Positions 24,367 through 39,800 of a stretch of 64,000 nucleotides of DNA are shown one piece after another. The stretch is taken from NCBI GenBank assembly GCA_010645155.1, contig CM021316.1, forward strand, positions 11,502,961-11,566,960, given 5' to 3'. The first letter of the stretch is position 1. The number at the start of each line of letters is the position of its first letter. Under the pieces are notes generated by a model. That model saw only the letters and a program-made list of their open reading frames with translations. It searched no databases and was not told the origin of the DNA. The position numbers and the translations under genes are program-made. This stretch comes from Tigriopus japonicus. Lineage: Eukaryota; Arthropoda; Copepoda; Harpacticoida; Harpacticidae.

Positions 24367-27300
24367 TTCTACGTGTAGAACGAGAAGAGAGCCGACGAAA
24401 GTCGTCTCGCTTTTGAGTCTGGCTGTTCCATCTCTGCTTTTCGAATTTTGATTTACGGCATTGGTGTTATTGGGATCCAAGTAAGTCCTCGGATTCCATA
24501 TATGAAGCGATTTCCAAAAGATCACACTCCAAACCTGAAAGGACCAACTTTCTCGTGCTGGAAAAACTCTGGCCTCTCAAAACTTCTCTTCCCAGGCAAT
24601 ATTGAGCAATCACTTGGCGAATTCGAAAGTCAAAATGGAATGGTAAACGAATCTCTGGGCGAGGTCTTTCAAATCCTTGAACGGGGTACATTATTTTCTC
24701 TAGTGTCCTTCATGAATCTTGAAGGCGGCACGGATTCAAGCTCTAGTGAACGACAGGAGGGGTCTTGCCAAACAATGACGAAGACAAGACAACGAATCGT
24801 TTTGATATCAACTTGTTCTGGTTCTCTGATCTCAAGTGCTTCCTTATCAACCATTGGCATCAACCGCAAAACGCCTTGACATATTTAGATCTTTCCTCAA
24901 GTGTGTCAAGCCTTAAGAAGGCATTTCAACGCTCAACTCCCTCTGCAAGTTACTGTGAGAAATACTCGTATCCTAGATACACTCACATAGTCACTGTTCC
25001 GTACATACCTAGTACATGTTGGCAGATCCCCTATCTGTGCAATATGCATTGTGTATTGAGATAGAGGGTTTTCCGCTCAAGACTCGGTACATGTATCTCG
25101 AATTACAAACGTCGAGCCACACCTTCTCGCTGATCAATCAATCTTGCGCTACCAAAGTAAGCAACGAGCCCGAGCAACCACATGAATGTGTATGCATGTC
25201 ATGTGGTTAATACATTGATCTGAAACGCTTCGAAGAATCCTGCTTAAAAACTCATTAAATCTATTCTAAAACTCTAAGCATCGCCGTGGCATGTGGGAGT
25301 ACTTGGTATTTATGTATTTTTTTGCAGGCATCCCCACGACGAACTCGTACAATCGTGGTACTGTGCAGAATGTAGTAGTTCTTGTCTCTGGCAGAGACTC
25401 TTGGTGCATTGCATTGGTAGGCCTTCGACCAAAATCCTGACTTGAAGCTGTTTGCGTAACTCAAGTCAGAAGAGGCGTTTTGCAATAAAGCGACCCAATG
25501 AAATATGGTTTGAATGAGAACTCCTACATCCTTATTTCCTTACCGGCCGCCGGGTTCAGAAACAACACGGAAAAGACGAGATGATTTGCAACACTTCATC
25601 AGTTTGAAGGATAATGTAATTTCGTCCGGAGATTAAGCCAACAACCCTCTCCTATTCCGTTTCGCCCAGTGTGAAGGGTCTATCTGTGGTGTGCGTGTCT
25701 GTAAGGGGTCGATCGTTTTCTAACCAAATGCAAAGCCCCTTGTTCGTTCTTTCTTCGTTTCGCTTCTCTGACTGCTCATTGTTCAGTGTTTTGCCTAACC
25801 AGATTTTTTTTTCGGCTCTTCATTGCTACAATATTGTTCACATTAGTAGTTATGTGCATAGCTTTGGGCCGTTTCTATCAACAAAGCCGTCCTAATAGAA
25901 GAAGAAGTCTTCTGGAATGAACAACCCGGTGTATGTAGTGTGTTTGTAGTGGGAGAAGAGGTGCTGGTGGTCGTAGAGCGAATGTACGAATTGAAGACGT
26001 CGACGGCTCAGAGGTTTCGTTCCTCGTTCGCTCTCATCGTCTCGTCTTACTTGGATTCGTATAAACATTAGCTTAGGAGCTTCTTCGCAGTCGACAATGA
26101 GTCATGGAGGTGGTATTAGCTCTCGCTCATAGGTGTTAAAATGTGAATTTTTAATTTTCTGCTCGTGATTCTTCGTTCGTTTTGGGTTGGTTGGGTGGAT
26201 GAAAAGATGATGTTGTCGACTCGTTGATCGAGGACACATATTGTGTGGCAGATGAAGTAGCCAGACGGGTCTTCTTCTTCTTCTTCTAGCTCGTGAATAC
26301 ACACAGTTTGGTGCCAAGAAGCCCTGAAAATATCCCGCCTTCATTGCCATCTATCCATTCATTCATTCAGGCGAGTTTCAACGTCAACATCAACAGTCAT
26401 GAGTGACTTTGACAATATGAGCGAACTTGAATTTGAACCGTGAAATGTTGGTTAGCATTGATTTGAGCAGCCCAATTCCAATGTCAGTTGTGGTTTCGAG
26501 TGGTTGTCTGTGTGTCGTGTTCCATGTCTGTGAGGTGAGGTGAATACAATTCCACTGGACTCGAGTAGCAACCTGACAATTGTGGAGGCCTCCTTGCTAT
26601 GAAAATTAATTCCTGTCTCCCTTTTTTGGGGTCCCTTTCATAATAAGATGGCACGAATAAGGAGCCTCGTTGAGCGGGTAAGGTACGACGTGAAGGATAC
26701 GAATAAACGAGCATTCAATGGCAATCACAAGGGTGGCTCGCTCGCTCAAATGTGAATGTGTATTTGTGTATTCAAGAGAAGTGGTAAACAGTCCAAAGAG
26801 TTCACAGTTTCCTCCTCCTCCTCCTCCATTTCTTCTTTCTATTGCCTCTTCCCTCCTCTTTGGCCATGCTTTATGGCCCCCTCTTTGTTTGCAATGATAG
26901 AATTCTGGCTTCGTTCATTCGGACGAGTGGGGAAATCGAATTCCTCACGTTGTATAAACTCGATATGAAGCAAACGACCGAACGGACACTACAAAGAGCG
27001 AGCAACACTTGGTGGTGGTTGGAAATGGTGGCAGGCAAATTGTCTTCTGCTCTGGTTTTAATTTCCTATCATCACCGGCTCCATTTCAAAGAAGAGAGAA
27101 ATGTGGTCGCAAGTTTGGCAATCAGACAAACCCACGTCCATCGAGATAATGGTCCCGTAATGAGGGGAGACAATGATGTGAATCAAAGCAATTATTCTCG
27201 TGTTTATGAGTGAAACTTCCTGGCAACCGCAATTACGCCTGCTCGATCCTATTGGCCCTGGGCATACATTGTACATGTCTCTTCTTGACCTGGTTTTACT

Positions 27301-27703
27301 GTATTTGGCGAGATCCGTCTAGCTTTCCAACAATTTGTTCACTCACGATAATCACTTGATCATCGATATGAGGCAAAGGATCCTCAATCCCTCCGGTCTC
27401 CTTATACTCGTATGGATGTAACTGAACCTTTGTACAGACTCGTAAATACGCACATAGTCCAATATTTGATACTCAATGCTCGGTAAGCTCCATGAGCAAC
27501 GCTAGGTTAATCCATATTTAAGATAAGACTTGGGTAAGGAGGCTGTTGGGAAGCAGGCGGGAAGGCTTTATCGCTTCTACTCCCTTATCAGCTCTTAGCA
27601 AACCCACAATTAAACCCACTTTGTGACTCCATCAGCGAACGATCCTATCCTAGCCCTAACCTTCGTCACTCTCAACGTGCCTGTTTTCGCTTCATCGTTT
27701 CAG

Positions 27704-27887
27704 GTGTCCGTGTAACTAACCCGTGATTGGAGTTCCACTTCCATGGATGGACCACCATCAACTTCCTGTCCTGTGCTTGAAGTGAAGTCACACGTAGACC
27801 AATAGTCAACCTTGTGGCTCAAGTGAAATTGGTTAGTTATCGCTACTCTCTGTCGTGCAGTGAGGCTCGAGACATTGATCATACATC
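27704..27887 (+). other. CELF 5' UTR part of the first coding exon
   Basis: A good acceptor (CTTCATCGTTTCAG) ends at 27703 and no in-frame ATG occurs before 27888. The coding exon therefore probably begins with 184 nt of 5' UTR spliced to an upstream non-coding exon. Confidence 0.5.
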
Positions 27888-30800
27888 ATGGACATGCTAA
27901 ATGCCAACCTGACGGCCCTGAACTCGTTAGCGGGCAAGATTTCTCCCCGTGACAAATCGGCAGGAATGATGGGTAAAGATGGAACGACCATCCTCGAGCC
28001 AGAAGGTTCACCCACAACTATAGCAGAAGCAGCGTCCCCAACAACGGCAACAACAACAGCAACAGCGACGACACTCTTGGGTGATAACTTGACAAGCCTC
28101 AAAAGCGTTGTGACCCAAAGTCACCGAGCCAATCTTGGCGGTGAAATGATGAAGACCACTGATAACAGGTAGGACAACGAAATGATTATTTGCATGTACT
28201 ATTTGGTGTCTCTGACTGAAGTGGTCCATTTTGGTCAAGGTTCCTTGGGAACAATTGACCTTGTCCTTCACGGAGGCTTGACCCACAAAATCGTGATTGA
28301 TTCGTCTGTTCAAGAATGCGCTTTCTCCCTCGCTTCATTTTCATTTCAAAGACTCACTCACTCACTCACTCACTCACTCACCTAGCTACCTACAATGTAC
28401 AACATACCTAGATATCGGACTTTTGTCTTTGGCAACACAAGGCTAAGAGCTTGAAGAAAAACATGATTCGTTCGTCCATGAGCATTACAATGCTCGAGTC
28501 ATAAGTGTAACAAGGTGGGACTTGACAATGAGGTGAGAGCAGGCGACTCTGATCCAGTTGAATTGTACGAGTTCTTAGTATTAGGATACTCAGTTCATAG
28601 AGGTACATGTAAGATGATGAAATTTGATCTTTACGACCCCGATCCAAAGAGTGTGCGTGGTATAGAAATAGGAGGAGCACTTCATGGACTTGGAGGTACG
28701 AGATCTCGCACCTACTACATCTACAACTACTACTACTACTCCTCGACTGGGCGGAATCAACCCCTGTTGAATTAGTAGAAGTGACTGTACAAAACTTCTG
28801 ACAAAATAGTACGCACTAGACTATATGGCTTTAAACACACAAAGTCAGAGTGTAGAGAACTAAGTAGGAGTAGGAGTAGGAAGAATTCTTTCACGGGGAA
28901 ACTCCCTCCTTATTCGCCATTAAAGAGAAGCTGTTCTTGGCTTGATTACAAATGAACTTCTTTTTCTTGCACTTCTAGTGTGCAATATATACATACATCT
29001 CGAGGAAGTGTGAAGACTCTCAAAGTGCAGCAGCAGCAGTAACAGCACTAGTCTGAAATTTATTTGTTCAAATCTGAACAATGGAGTGCTTTCAGTCAGC
29101 TTCTTCACTTTCCACTCCCTTATAGTACCTTTCTTCTTGATTGTCATCTTTCACTTGACTGACGATCAAGATTTAATAAAGGAAGAAATGTAGAAACAAG
29201 CTTGACTTTGTACCAAATTGATCCATCCATTGACTCTCTTCTTGACTGAATGGAACAAACCTGTTCCAAGTTTTTGTTAGTTTGCTCCTGTTCATGTCGA
29301 ACACAGAGAGGTGACGGACTTTCATACATAAAAGTTCCTCTTGCTTTGGTTCGAGATTGCCCTTCTCGTGTTATTGGACAACTAGCCCTCTTTTCCCCCT
29401 TCTTTTTCCCTTGGTCGAAAAGAGACAAAAGCGTCGATGGAAAAGGGAAAAATGATGAGTAGGAGATCCCAGAGAGTTCCAGCAATCAGAAAGGATCACG
29501 GGTTATGGCTTTACCAATATCCCATTTCGCATGATCCGATATGATTCCCTTTGAAAGGCCACCACGAGTAGCAGTTCCAACGCCAAACCCCGACACCTTG
29601 AGCCCAATTCCAACTATCAAGGGCACCAAGCTTTGCTTGAACGAAAGAGCCCTGACTAATTTGGCCCTTCTTCCTCGCTCGCTAACTGGAAAACAAATGT
29701 GGCCAGATTCATTCATCCTTGGGGGTTCAATTTGGGTTCCATTGCAACACACACACAGGCGTTCTTAAGGATGTGGTTTCTGTACGTTGAAGTCATCGAA
29801 AATTCATGAGTTGCTCCAGGAGTCTTTGGGGCTTGTTGGAAGTGATTTCACGAGATCCTCAAAGAGGCAAAGGCTCAAGTGAGACCTTGTAGAGTGGCTC
29901 TAGGCTAGTGAGAGGGTGGGAAAGGCAAGTGTTTTTTATTTTGTTCCACTGAGTTTTGTTCCCGCGGTGGAGAGCCTTTGTGAAGTTGGTCGAGTTCCAC
30001 CTCAAGTTGTTGGTAAGGAAGGATTTCCAAGATTTTATCTCCAGGGAACGACGGGACAAGAACCAAGACGCTAGTGGAAGGAAGGCAACAACCACCAACA
30101 CAAAATTTGCCCCAGGTTTGGCGCCAAGCAGAAATCCAAATATGGAATGGGTTCTTGTCACATTGTTCCACCTCTTCGTCGACTTGGACCGTTCTCTACA
30201 TGATTGCTCAGATTTGGGAAGCAGAGTTTCTTACTCTGTTTTGAAATATTCAGGCTTGATCAGGCCGGAGTAAAATGCTATCTAAGCACGGTTTCAGCAG
30301 CTGTCAAGTCTCGCAGTTCATCCATGACCGAATTAGGTTTATCGTTCCTCGCTATCTTTCCTCCTGCTCCACAACTCTCTTTCTGTCTGAAGCTCTGAAC
30401 CCTCAACACTTCCTTCCAAGTCTGATAGGCATTTTTATGAGCAAGTTTTTGGCTTTAGTGAATTGTATGTACTAGCTGTAGTGCGACTGTTTGTTGCCGA
30501 GACATTTGACGAATGGCCTCAAGATTTGTTGACTTTTCTGTTTTGTTTACAGTAAGTTCAAAATTTGAAGCTGTCATCTTCCACGTTTTCAATTCGAGGG
30601 AAACGGCGAAATTTCGTTTTTTTCCATTAACGACAACGACTTCACAATTTGAAGGCAGCCTTTAATAACAAGCGAAACATCATTAGCGATGGGACAAGGT
30701 ATATGGTGACTGAAATTGATCTAACGTCCTTGGAAAGATGAGTCAAATGAGCATTCACTACATTTTGTTCATAATACGATTAAAGATCTCAGTGGGTGGA

Positions 30801-33800
30801 TGAAGAAATAAACACGAAAATTGAGCTGCATGAACGTAGATTCATTGATTGGCCTGCATTAGCGCAACAAGCTTGTAATTGACGCAATTCCCACTTCAAT
30901 CCAAAACATCTACGTGGTGCATGCATCTATGTATGTATGTATGTATACCTTTGAACAAGGTTTACCCCTTTTCCTGTACAAATAAAGAAGCGTCACATTT
31001 TTTGGGTGAAGGTGACATGGCCGTTTTTTGTCTTTTTGGTCTTGAATGTGCGTTTGTGCATTCTTTTTGGGATCGTGACCAACCTATTCTACTTTCATTC
31101 CCCAACGTGCCATCATTTGTCATTGAATTACATTTCTTGCTATGGACCTTAATGGACCTTTATCCAGTCATGAGTTTTGAGCCAACCTCTCGTCTGATCC
31201 ATTCGATTATTCTCGGTTCTGTAGCACCAACTTGAAAGGCCTGGCCTTTCGTTTCAGGCTTAGAAAGGTGCTTTGAGGAGGAACGTTTTGAAGATAGAAT
31301 CAATTGGCAGCTTAATCCATGGAGAAACAAAGAACTTTTCGTGAAAGCGTTTAACTAGGAGTCTTTTGTTTTTCGTACAGTTCTTCGGTGAGACTGGCTA
31401 TTTGGAACTTTAAGGGTTTCGCTTCAATTTCCTGAAGACCTTCGATAACAATAGAACACGGTAACCACACAATCGCATCTAGATTTCAAGGGTTTAGTAG
31501 TCTCAGCTGACAAATAAAATGAAACCTTTTTCCTTGATGGCGAGTTGCAGTCAAAATTGACAACAAAATTGACAGGAGCAAGGTAATGCTTTCAAACTCT
31601 TACAAACCGAGATTCTTCCATGGAAGTGGGGTTCTTTCTCGGAATTCCTTTTCTCCTTTTCTAAGGAAGGTCAATCAGGATCTGGAATTGGACGGGTTTT
31701 TGCTTGATTGAATTCGTGCTTTGACAGAGAGAATAAGGGTAGGCCAAACATCGTAGCCCCGTAGCAAGCCATCTAAGCCATCCTTAGGAACCCAAACTTC
31801 CAATTGTTCCACTCTACTAAAGAAAAATCAGGAGCGGATGTACAGAATTCAAATTGTGGATCACCCCAACTTGTTCGTCACTCCCGGGAGAAAAAGCTGT
31901 TCCCAACCCCAGAAATTTGATCCCCAAGCTTCGGCAAGCCAGACATGTCAAAGGAAAGTAAGTTTAGAAGACGACTTGCTCCTAACCTCCAGGAAACTTT
32001 GAATGAGACTCAAGTCACCGGTAAATTGAACGTTGGGTCCCTGATCGCCAACCACTGCCATAAATGAGCGTAACTCCAAGGAGAGGACTGTGAACGTACG
32101 TAAGAGTAATACAGAGATAGGAGATGGAGGTTATGAGACGGACTTTTGACCAACTCAACTCTCTTGGTTTAGTTGAGTTAGTGCCACCTTTTAAGAGCAA
32201 CTTGCCGATTTGTGTATCGTAAAAGAAAGATCTTGGCTTTGATGTGAGGATGCGGGATACGATATTTCTTTTTGAGCTTGGTGGATTCCCCTTGAGGATA
32301 GTTTCGAAATGTGGAAGTGTGTGATGGGCGCTTTGAGAAATGGAACCTTGGGAAACTTGGTGGGAGTCACTGACCAAGATGAACAGATGGTGAACTCTTA
32401 AGTTTCGGTTTGGCAATTCAAAATGTCACGAGGGCACTTGGGTAAGACCAAAGTGCACCCATTTCATGATTGGTTTCCGCAAGTCTTGGTGTTCTCGATT
32501 TCGGTAGACACATTGCCTTCGTCTTGATTTTTGTGGTTGGAACTTCAAGTTCCATTCGTCCTTCGTTTCTTGAATCTAGGGGTGGATTGGAGCATGGTTG
32601 ATTGGAATGATAGACACGATCTGGGATTGAAAGACAGCTCTGACAAAGAGAAAACTCAATTCAAGCTGCCATCTGGGCTCTCTTGACAAGGATATCTTTC
32701 CTTCTCTCTTCTTTTCTGTTCAACAGTCAGTCAATCTTTTAGTTTGGACCACTTTTTAGCCCTAAAGGTTTTGTTGGTTCCATCTTGTTTCCTTGGATGA
32801 TGCATGTTAAGAAAAGAAATCTCTCACCTGACTCGGAATGAAAGTTGCTTCACGGATATGAATGAAGGCATTCGTGCCTTCGTTGTGCCTACGATTGATC
32901 TTTGTTCCTTGTCAGAGTTCCATTTCCCTTTCATTGAAGACTACAATAAAATCCAACGCAGCTGTTCCATATTTCCTCCAATGTTCCATTTCTCAAAAAG
33001 GCGCCCAGCGAGGTATTCAAGTCCAGAATACTGAAGGGTCGAAATCCACTCATTGACAGACAAAGACCTTGTTCCACTCCAAGACATCCCTTAGTATAGC
33101 CACGTCAATCTGCTCGTAAGCACTAGAGAACTATTTTAGAGATCACGCTCGGTTGTTGGTCCATTGGTTCTTTGATATGTCGCTCACTCTGAGAAAGTGA
33201 CTCGTGTCGTGTGGCCTTTACGTCAGGTGAAAATATTCTTGTTTCCAAACAAATGAGATCAACCGCTGTCCTACATGCCATTCTCTACATTTAGACTTCC
33301 ACGTTCGGCTAGAATTGAGGGGCGGAGATCGGAAATGCCACTTCGAAGAAGGAAGAGATCTCGCGGTCCTGAAACCAAAGCCTTACAAAAGCCAAGGAAA
33401 TGGAAAATGTCCAATGAAATTTAGCTTCATTTGACGTGAGACGAGCGGGAATGGAATGGGGAGCCAACGATGATCCCGGTTCGTCTAGCATTTCTTCTCA
33501 ACTCGACCACAACCGACGGGTGGTTTTCAGATGAAATATTGGCCTCGTTTTTACCGTGTTAAGTCAGGAGATCCCTGTTCATTACTTACCCTGCCAAATA
33601 GGCTCGCCATTCATTGGCCGAACTCAGTGAATGGCTCTGACACAAATTGAATGAAAAATAACCCCTTTTCACACGGGCTTTAATTAAATGGGATGCTTTG
33701 ATGGAAATGTTCGCGGACCAGTCGTTGGGAGTGGGCTAATACGATTCCTTGGGTTCCACGACAACATTCCTCGAAAAACATTTGAAGGAGCCATAAATAT

Positions 33801-36800
33801 CCTTGAAATGAGCCCTCTGACACTGAGCACTCAAGGATGAAATCCTTTCACAACTCGTTACAAAAATTAGTCTCCCATAAGAACACAAAAGCCAGTCTGG
33901 ACGAAATCATCGTTAGTGGCCTGGTGTTAGTTGTAACGAATTGTACATAAAAGCAATAAGAAAGGAACACTGAGAAAAGATGTCAGAGCCATTTGCCAAT
34001 TTTCGATATCATAATGGCTTGTTATGGGTTGGAAACAAACTGGAGAGAACCATCAACACTGTTCTTTTCCCCTTTCTCTGTCGTGATCCAAGAGGAAAGT
34101 AAAAAAAAATGATCGAGGCTCCAACATTATGTCCAGTTCAACAAACAAGTCATCACATTTCGGGTCTCGAAAACGATTGACTCCATCTGGAACACAACCA
34201 TCGTGCTCAGTACTCGATTTCCGTATCTTTTGAGAACTTGAAATATACTTGTTCCTCTTGAAATTGAATCTGTTCCACCAGTTTCATAGAGAGGTGAGAA
34301 AACTTGGCTCATAAGTTTCAAAGGACCGAATGGTTCGGAAAAGAACCCTCAATTTTTCGATTTGATTCATGTGAGCCGAAGTGGGGATGTTTTGGGTCCT
34401 TGTTACTGATCCGATTGCTGGACCAAGTTCCTTGCAAGCTTAGCATTGGACCCGGGATCTACTCAGGGGACCAGGAAAATGGCCATAAATTGTGTGTTTT
34501 TGCTATCATTTCGAGGCTTGACTCTCACCTGGGACTCGCGATCTGATTCAGGGAAGACGTTCTTGGGGTCATTTTTGGACTTGACTCATTGTCCACCACA
34601 AAAGGAAATATTGCTGAGGTAAAGCAAAAAGAGCTATGAATGGATATTCAATGAAGAAGATCCCATCTCTCGCGCCTTTTCCATCCTCTTGAAGACTCTC
34701 CGAGCACTGTAGAGTACAACTGACTTGCTTGAGAAGTAAGGGACTTACTGGCGATGACACTCGTTCGCTCGCATTTGAATATTTGCCTCAAGTTTTCCCC
34801 GCATATTTCCTTTCTCCGTTCCATCCGGACAGAAAATGGAGCTGATGTCAAGAGTTGTCATTGGAAATGTGTTTCGCGCCCTGAATGGATTCTTTTGGCG
34901 TTCCAAATTCAATTTCGCCTTCTTTAGTATCTTCCACGTTCAGTATTTACCTTGACAGGCGTTGCACGGAACATGGCACACTCACTTACTAAAGACTTGG
35001 AGATCATCATACCACTCAGTGAGTAACTTGCAGTTCGGATGTACTACAAAGAAATACAACTCAATTTCCTGCCCAAGATTCGTCTTTTCTTTCTCTACGT
35101 CTTTTTTTCACCGAGGAAGCGTGGCTTCAGCGCGCTACTTTAGCTGGATGGAACGCGGAATCAGTGTTCCATCAAATCTACTCTTTGAGTTCATGACAGG
35201 CGTGAGGGAACAAACCAGATTATCGCCTTCCAATGCATCTAACCAACCATTGATCCACTGTTGTGAAAAAATGGAGAGGTCCAGTTTTTTCTAACATACA
35301 GAAGATTTGGATTCGTTGCAAGCCACTGAAACCTTGATAATCGCAAGGAGGAAATTCGTGAAATAGACTGTGTGTGTGCTCTCCTCGAGGTTCGACTGTT
35401 CATGACAGGATTTGCATGAAGTATCCTTCTGTCTCCAATTCTACAGTCTTGCGGTAGCTTGAGATTGCGAGCCTGGCTTGTCACGAGAAAGTCAGGGATG
35501 TCAGATACAGAGATCTTCAAACTCTTGTCGAGAGGAAATCATCATCCTTAAATCAAAAGGATATCGTAACTCCAGGCTTCTGTCGGTTAGACTGTCCCAA
35601 GATACTCGTGGATAAATTCTTGGATACTACGAGCACATTTTTTTTCTTGTGAAGTTCTTGCCTAAACGGCTTGGGAAACATTTTCAACTTCTGGAGAATG
35701 ACACGGAGAGTTTCTCAAGCCAGTTTCCACTTTCAACCCTCCTTTAAGATGTCAGTTTGAAGCAATAATTGTAACCCTTTATTTGTTTTATTGTAATGCC
35801 ACGGATGCAATGAATTCCTCGTTTGAGTGAGTTTACTTTGACTCGTCGTCGAAAGCACACGTGGGCACACATAAAATGCGGTCCAAACTAGATCTCAGTC
35901 TATTTTCACCGCTAAATGCCACGGTGTCCCATGTTAATAGAATATTGATTTTGACCCTTGCTCTCATTTTGTACCTGGGATGGGAAGTTCTGCGTTTCTC
36001 CACTGTACGCTCAAATTTGTAGGTGAATGAAAAATTTCAAAACGCAATCGTTGTAGGTCACTGGAATTCTCTTTTTTCCCGTCTGCTGTTGTTGATGTTC
36101 GAGTTGTTGGGTCAGCTGCTGCCAGTGATTGCTGCAAGAAAACGAAGCACGAAGTAAATGGCCGAACAAAAAGTCCACTCAAAGTTAACCTGCAGCCTTC
36201 AGTCGTACGTCTACGTACTGACAGTCCATTCCAGGATGAGGGTCAGGGCAGTTTTCTTACTTATTCAACGGTTGGCTGTGTACAGTCCTATGAATATAAC
36301 AACTCGCTATTACAGCTCTGAAAGCTTGAACAAACTAGGAACAAAGAAAACAAAGTGCTGCATTTGGAGTTCCCAATATGCATTGATCTTCGTGGATCAT
36401 TCTACGGAGGTTGCGCCTGACTCGCGGCAATTTTCGATTATCTACAATTGCTGCAATAGAATGACAAGAGTTGTGAGGCCAGTGACTAAGACAGAAAGAA
36501 AGAAAAAGAAAGAGTCACGGAAGGATCTAACCGCCACGGTTGTTGTCGTTGGCTTCGTTCCACGAGGGTCCATGGAACTGCACCACCAATGAAATAGCCT
36601 TGGGAACCGACTGGAAAATTTACGTTTCGAAGTCATGCAAATTTTAGGAACTCGGTCGGCTTCTTCTCTTTCTCTCTCTTTTCCCCCTCTCTTCTGCTAG
36701 TTCTGTTCTATTTTTGCATGGTCTTGGCCTCAAAACTGATTACCATTATACTAGGTTTGTCCACCACGAATTGATCCATACGTGACTGTTTAAAAACATC

Positions 36801-39800
36801 TGGTTGGTCCCACGTCAAGTTTCATGTTTTGAATTTCTTTCAGCAATGACTTTTTTTTAGTTGTCAGAGGTTTTGCTAAGTGTTTACTTACCTCATGAAA
36901 GGTTTGAAGGTCTTATCGTCGTCGCGTTCGAGTCACAACTTAGTAAAAGGCATTTCCGTTGACAATGAAGAACGAACGAGAGGGGAACAATTCGATTTGT
37001 TTGTATCCATTCCGAAAACTGGAATCATATTCCACCTTCCATTGGACACTACAAGGAGATTTTCCTTCAGTTTTATTTCATGTGTCCGTTCTTTTTGTAG
37101 TGGATCTCGTGACACTCCTCATTTTTGCACCCTTAAGACCGTCTCGAGTGGTCGGTGTTAGACTTTGTTGTTTCCGTTCTGTGTTGAAGCTTTCACTCTT
37201 CCATCCAGGAACGAATTGCTTGTTCCTGCTTGATTGCCTGCTTGTCAATAAAAGATGTGGCACATCGTATCAGGGATCCAACCGTAGCCAAGGAACCAAG
37301 AGAAAAAGCAGGGAAAGAGGATATGGCAAGATCATGAGAGGGACCAACGCTTCTTCGTAGGCTCTTCTGACCCATCATCCGGAGGACTAATAAAACATGT
37401 CGCTGGAACATTCCCGGAACGCTTCCACGCATTTATGGGATAGTTTTCTTTTCCTTGGATCATATCTTGTTATGTTCGTCAATACTCGGCGCGTAGTTTA
37501 CCTAGTGAATGTGTGCCAAATTGAGCTTTGCAAGATGATCTTCAATTGATCCGTCCTGGAATTTGTGTTGACAGAGATGGAGAAAGAGGGAGAGAGACAG
37601 GGAAAAGGTCTTTTGGGGTCCCCACATAAATTGGCACTCTAACTGAATAGAGCTTCACCGAGGCTTATTAGATAGGTGTGTGTGCGACTCTTTGCCCCCC
37701 TTGTGACTGTCGCTCGCTCATTCTCTCCATTACTTCACGTATGCCCTTCTGGCTTGGCAAAGCTGAATTTTGAAGAGGTTAAAATCTCATCAGAATGTAA
37801 AGTGGCGCCTCCTGTTCCCCATCGTCCTATCTGCCGAGGAATACGTGCTACTTGTAATACCAACCACTGCTACCACCACTACTACTACTACTCCTACTCT
37901 TCTACCCTTTTCCACCTCCTACCACACCACCAATTGAAGAGTCCTCAGGTTCAAACCATCCCATCCAATTGAGGCGAGAAATGAGAGCTTCTAGTTGCCA
38001 AAAAGATCGGCTACACTACTGTTATGTTTTTGCTTTGGAATAATGTTGTTGGTTTTTTTAAAGGAATGAGTCGTTGTTACTCATGGTCGGGAATTTAACA
38101 GACCATCTAAATGTCTGCAGGATTTTTCTGAATAGTTTAATTTGAATTTTGAGAGCCTAAATGATTTGATTTCAAGTGTGGCTCAAAGTGGAAAATGAGG
38201 GGTTGAGTGGAATGAATCCTCGAGGAGATGAGACCCACTACGTGAACGTTCCATCCTTCGTTGACTTCGCAGTCTTTTGTACACTGGCGTTATACCTATC
38301 ATGAATAAATCAAGTTTCTTAGACGCATATGTCAGACCTTTAGTCCTTGCCTAGCCTCCCCATCTTTTAAGGATTTGATTCGAAATGGGATCACGTCCAT
38401 TGAATTCAATTTCTATTCATCTTTTGATTGCAGGGATGTTGTGGACTCGTTGGCTTTGAAATCCAAACTCCATCATTGCATGGACGAGAACAACGGCAAT
38501 ATTCTGGATTCCGTCCCCATGAATGGGAATGCCCATTCCCCGCCCACTCCACCGTCGCTGGTGTACCACGGGGTCAATTCTAGTGATATCATCGAACTAG
38601 CCCCTGATCAGCCCGATCAAGATACTATTAAAATGTTTGTCGGACAAGTTCCACGTTCCATGGATGAGTCCGAACTCAAAGTGATGTTTGAAGAATTCGG
38701 TCCCGTCTACCAAATTAACGTTCTTAGGGATAAAATTACCGGCCAAAGCAAAGGTAAGAGTTTGTGCCAGCCACACTGGCTAGTCTTTATTTACTTCTTC
38801 TACACATAAACCCAGACATTGCCCGTGGATCTAAATCAACTTGAAATGGTTCCAAGCACGGTCCATTGCCAATTGGCCCCTCGTTTCTCTCTCGTTCTCT
38901 CTCCTGGTTCGTGTGTCCTTATCGAATCTAGAATTTCCACGGCCAAGAACGCAAGCGAGAGAGTCTTACGGAGTTATGTACTGTGCTAGTGGGGACATGC
39001 CCCTTCTTCTACCGAAAAGGTAACTCGGTTGAAAGCAGTGATAACCTGACATGGAACATTAACTCCATGTACGCATTCCAAAGATATATTCACTTGCCCT
39101 AGCCTTAGTATTGATTTCTGGTGGTGATTGCCATTTGATTCCCAGTGAATTTGGCACCAATCGGTTGGTTCAACATATTTTAAGCGCGGTTGCAATTTTT
39201 GGCGTCTCGTAATTAAGCCAATAGCGATTTGAAGTCTGTGACATGAATGCCCTGTAATATGATCGGCGACCAAACGTTCGGTGTTAGTGAGTCTTTATGT
39301 TAGTATGGTTTTTTCCTGAATGGACTGGTTTGGGTGTACGAGAAGAACGATGATGATGATGATGATGATCCAGGCTTAGCCCGAGTGGAAAGACGATAAC
39401 GCCGTTGAACAGCTAACCAACCGACCTCCCAACCCACCAAACGCCCTTATAAAACCTTGGAGAGTTATGAGACGCGCATTTCTTGGTTGTGTTCTACTTG
39501 GTTTGATTAATGGAGTGTCTTTAGCAGGAGAAAGGGGAGGGGGAAAAGAGAATGAGCCAGCTAGCTAACTCCAGATCAAGTTCTGCCTTTGGAATTGTCC
39601 CTCCTTTCACAAGCCATCCTGAGAGAGTCATCTCTCAAAACAAAGGCTCTTAATTCCAGCCTAGAATTGTTCCACTCGTCGGTGAATGAATGGACTTAAT
39701 CATCGTGTCAAGGTGTTATGGAACATTAGGTAGATTTCCAATTTCCTTTCGGACGTTTTGAGTTAGAACACGTCAGAAACATCTGATTGAGGAAGGCTCT

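Larger units (their letters stand above)
17787..27703. other. Long intergenic / 5' regulatory stretch before CELF
   Basis: Ten kilobases without a gene I can support. It holds dispersed frames under 170 codons with no family resemblance, and simple repeats (GTAC at 24351, CTT near 26270-26285, TCC near 26812-26826, GA near 23461-23480). A strong splice donor, AACTAAAGGTAAGCC at about 18782, follows a purine- and CAA-rich segment (18640-18780) and could end a non-coding first exon of CELF. Protein-like frames near 19.4-20.4 kb are reported as a finding. Much of this stretch may be promoter and first intron of CELF. Confidence 0.45.
28169..38433 (+). other. CELF intron 1 (10.3 kb)
   Basis: No exon or transposon coding sequence recognised. 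It contains simple repeats and a marked excess of GTTCCA/TGGAAC (about 28 copies by hand count between 29.2 and 38.4 kb). Alternative first exons of CELF could lie here but I cannot point to one. Confidence 0.6.
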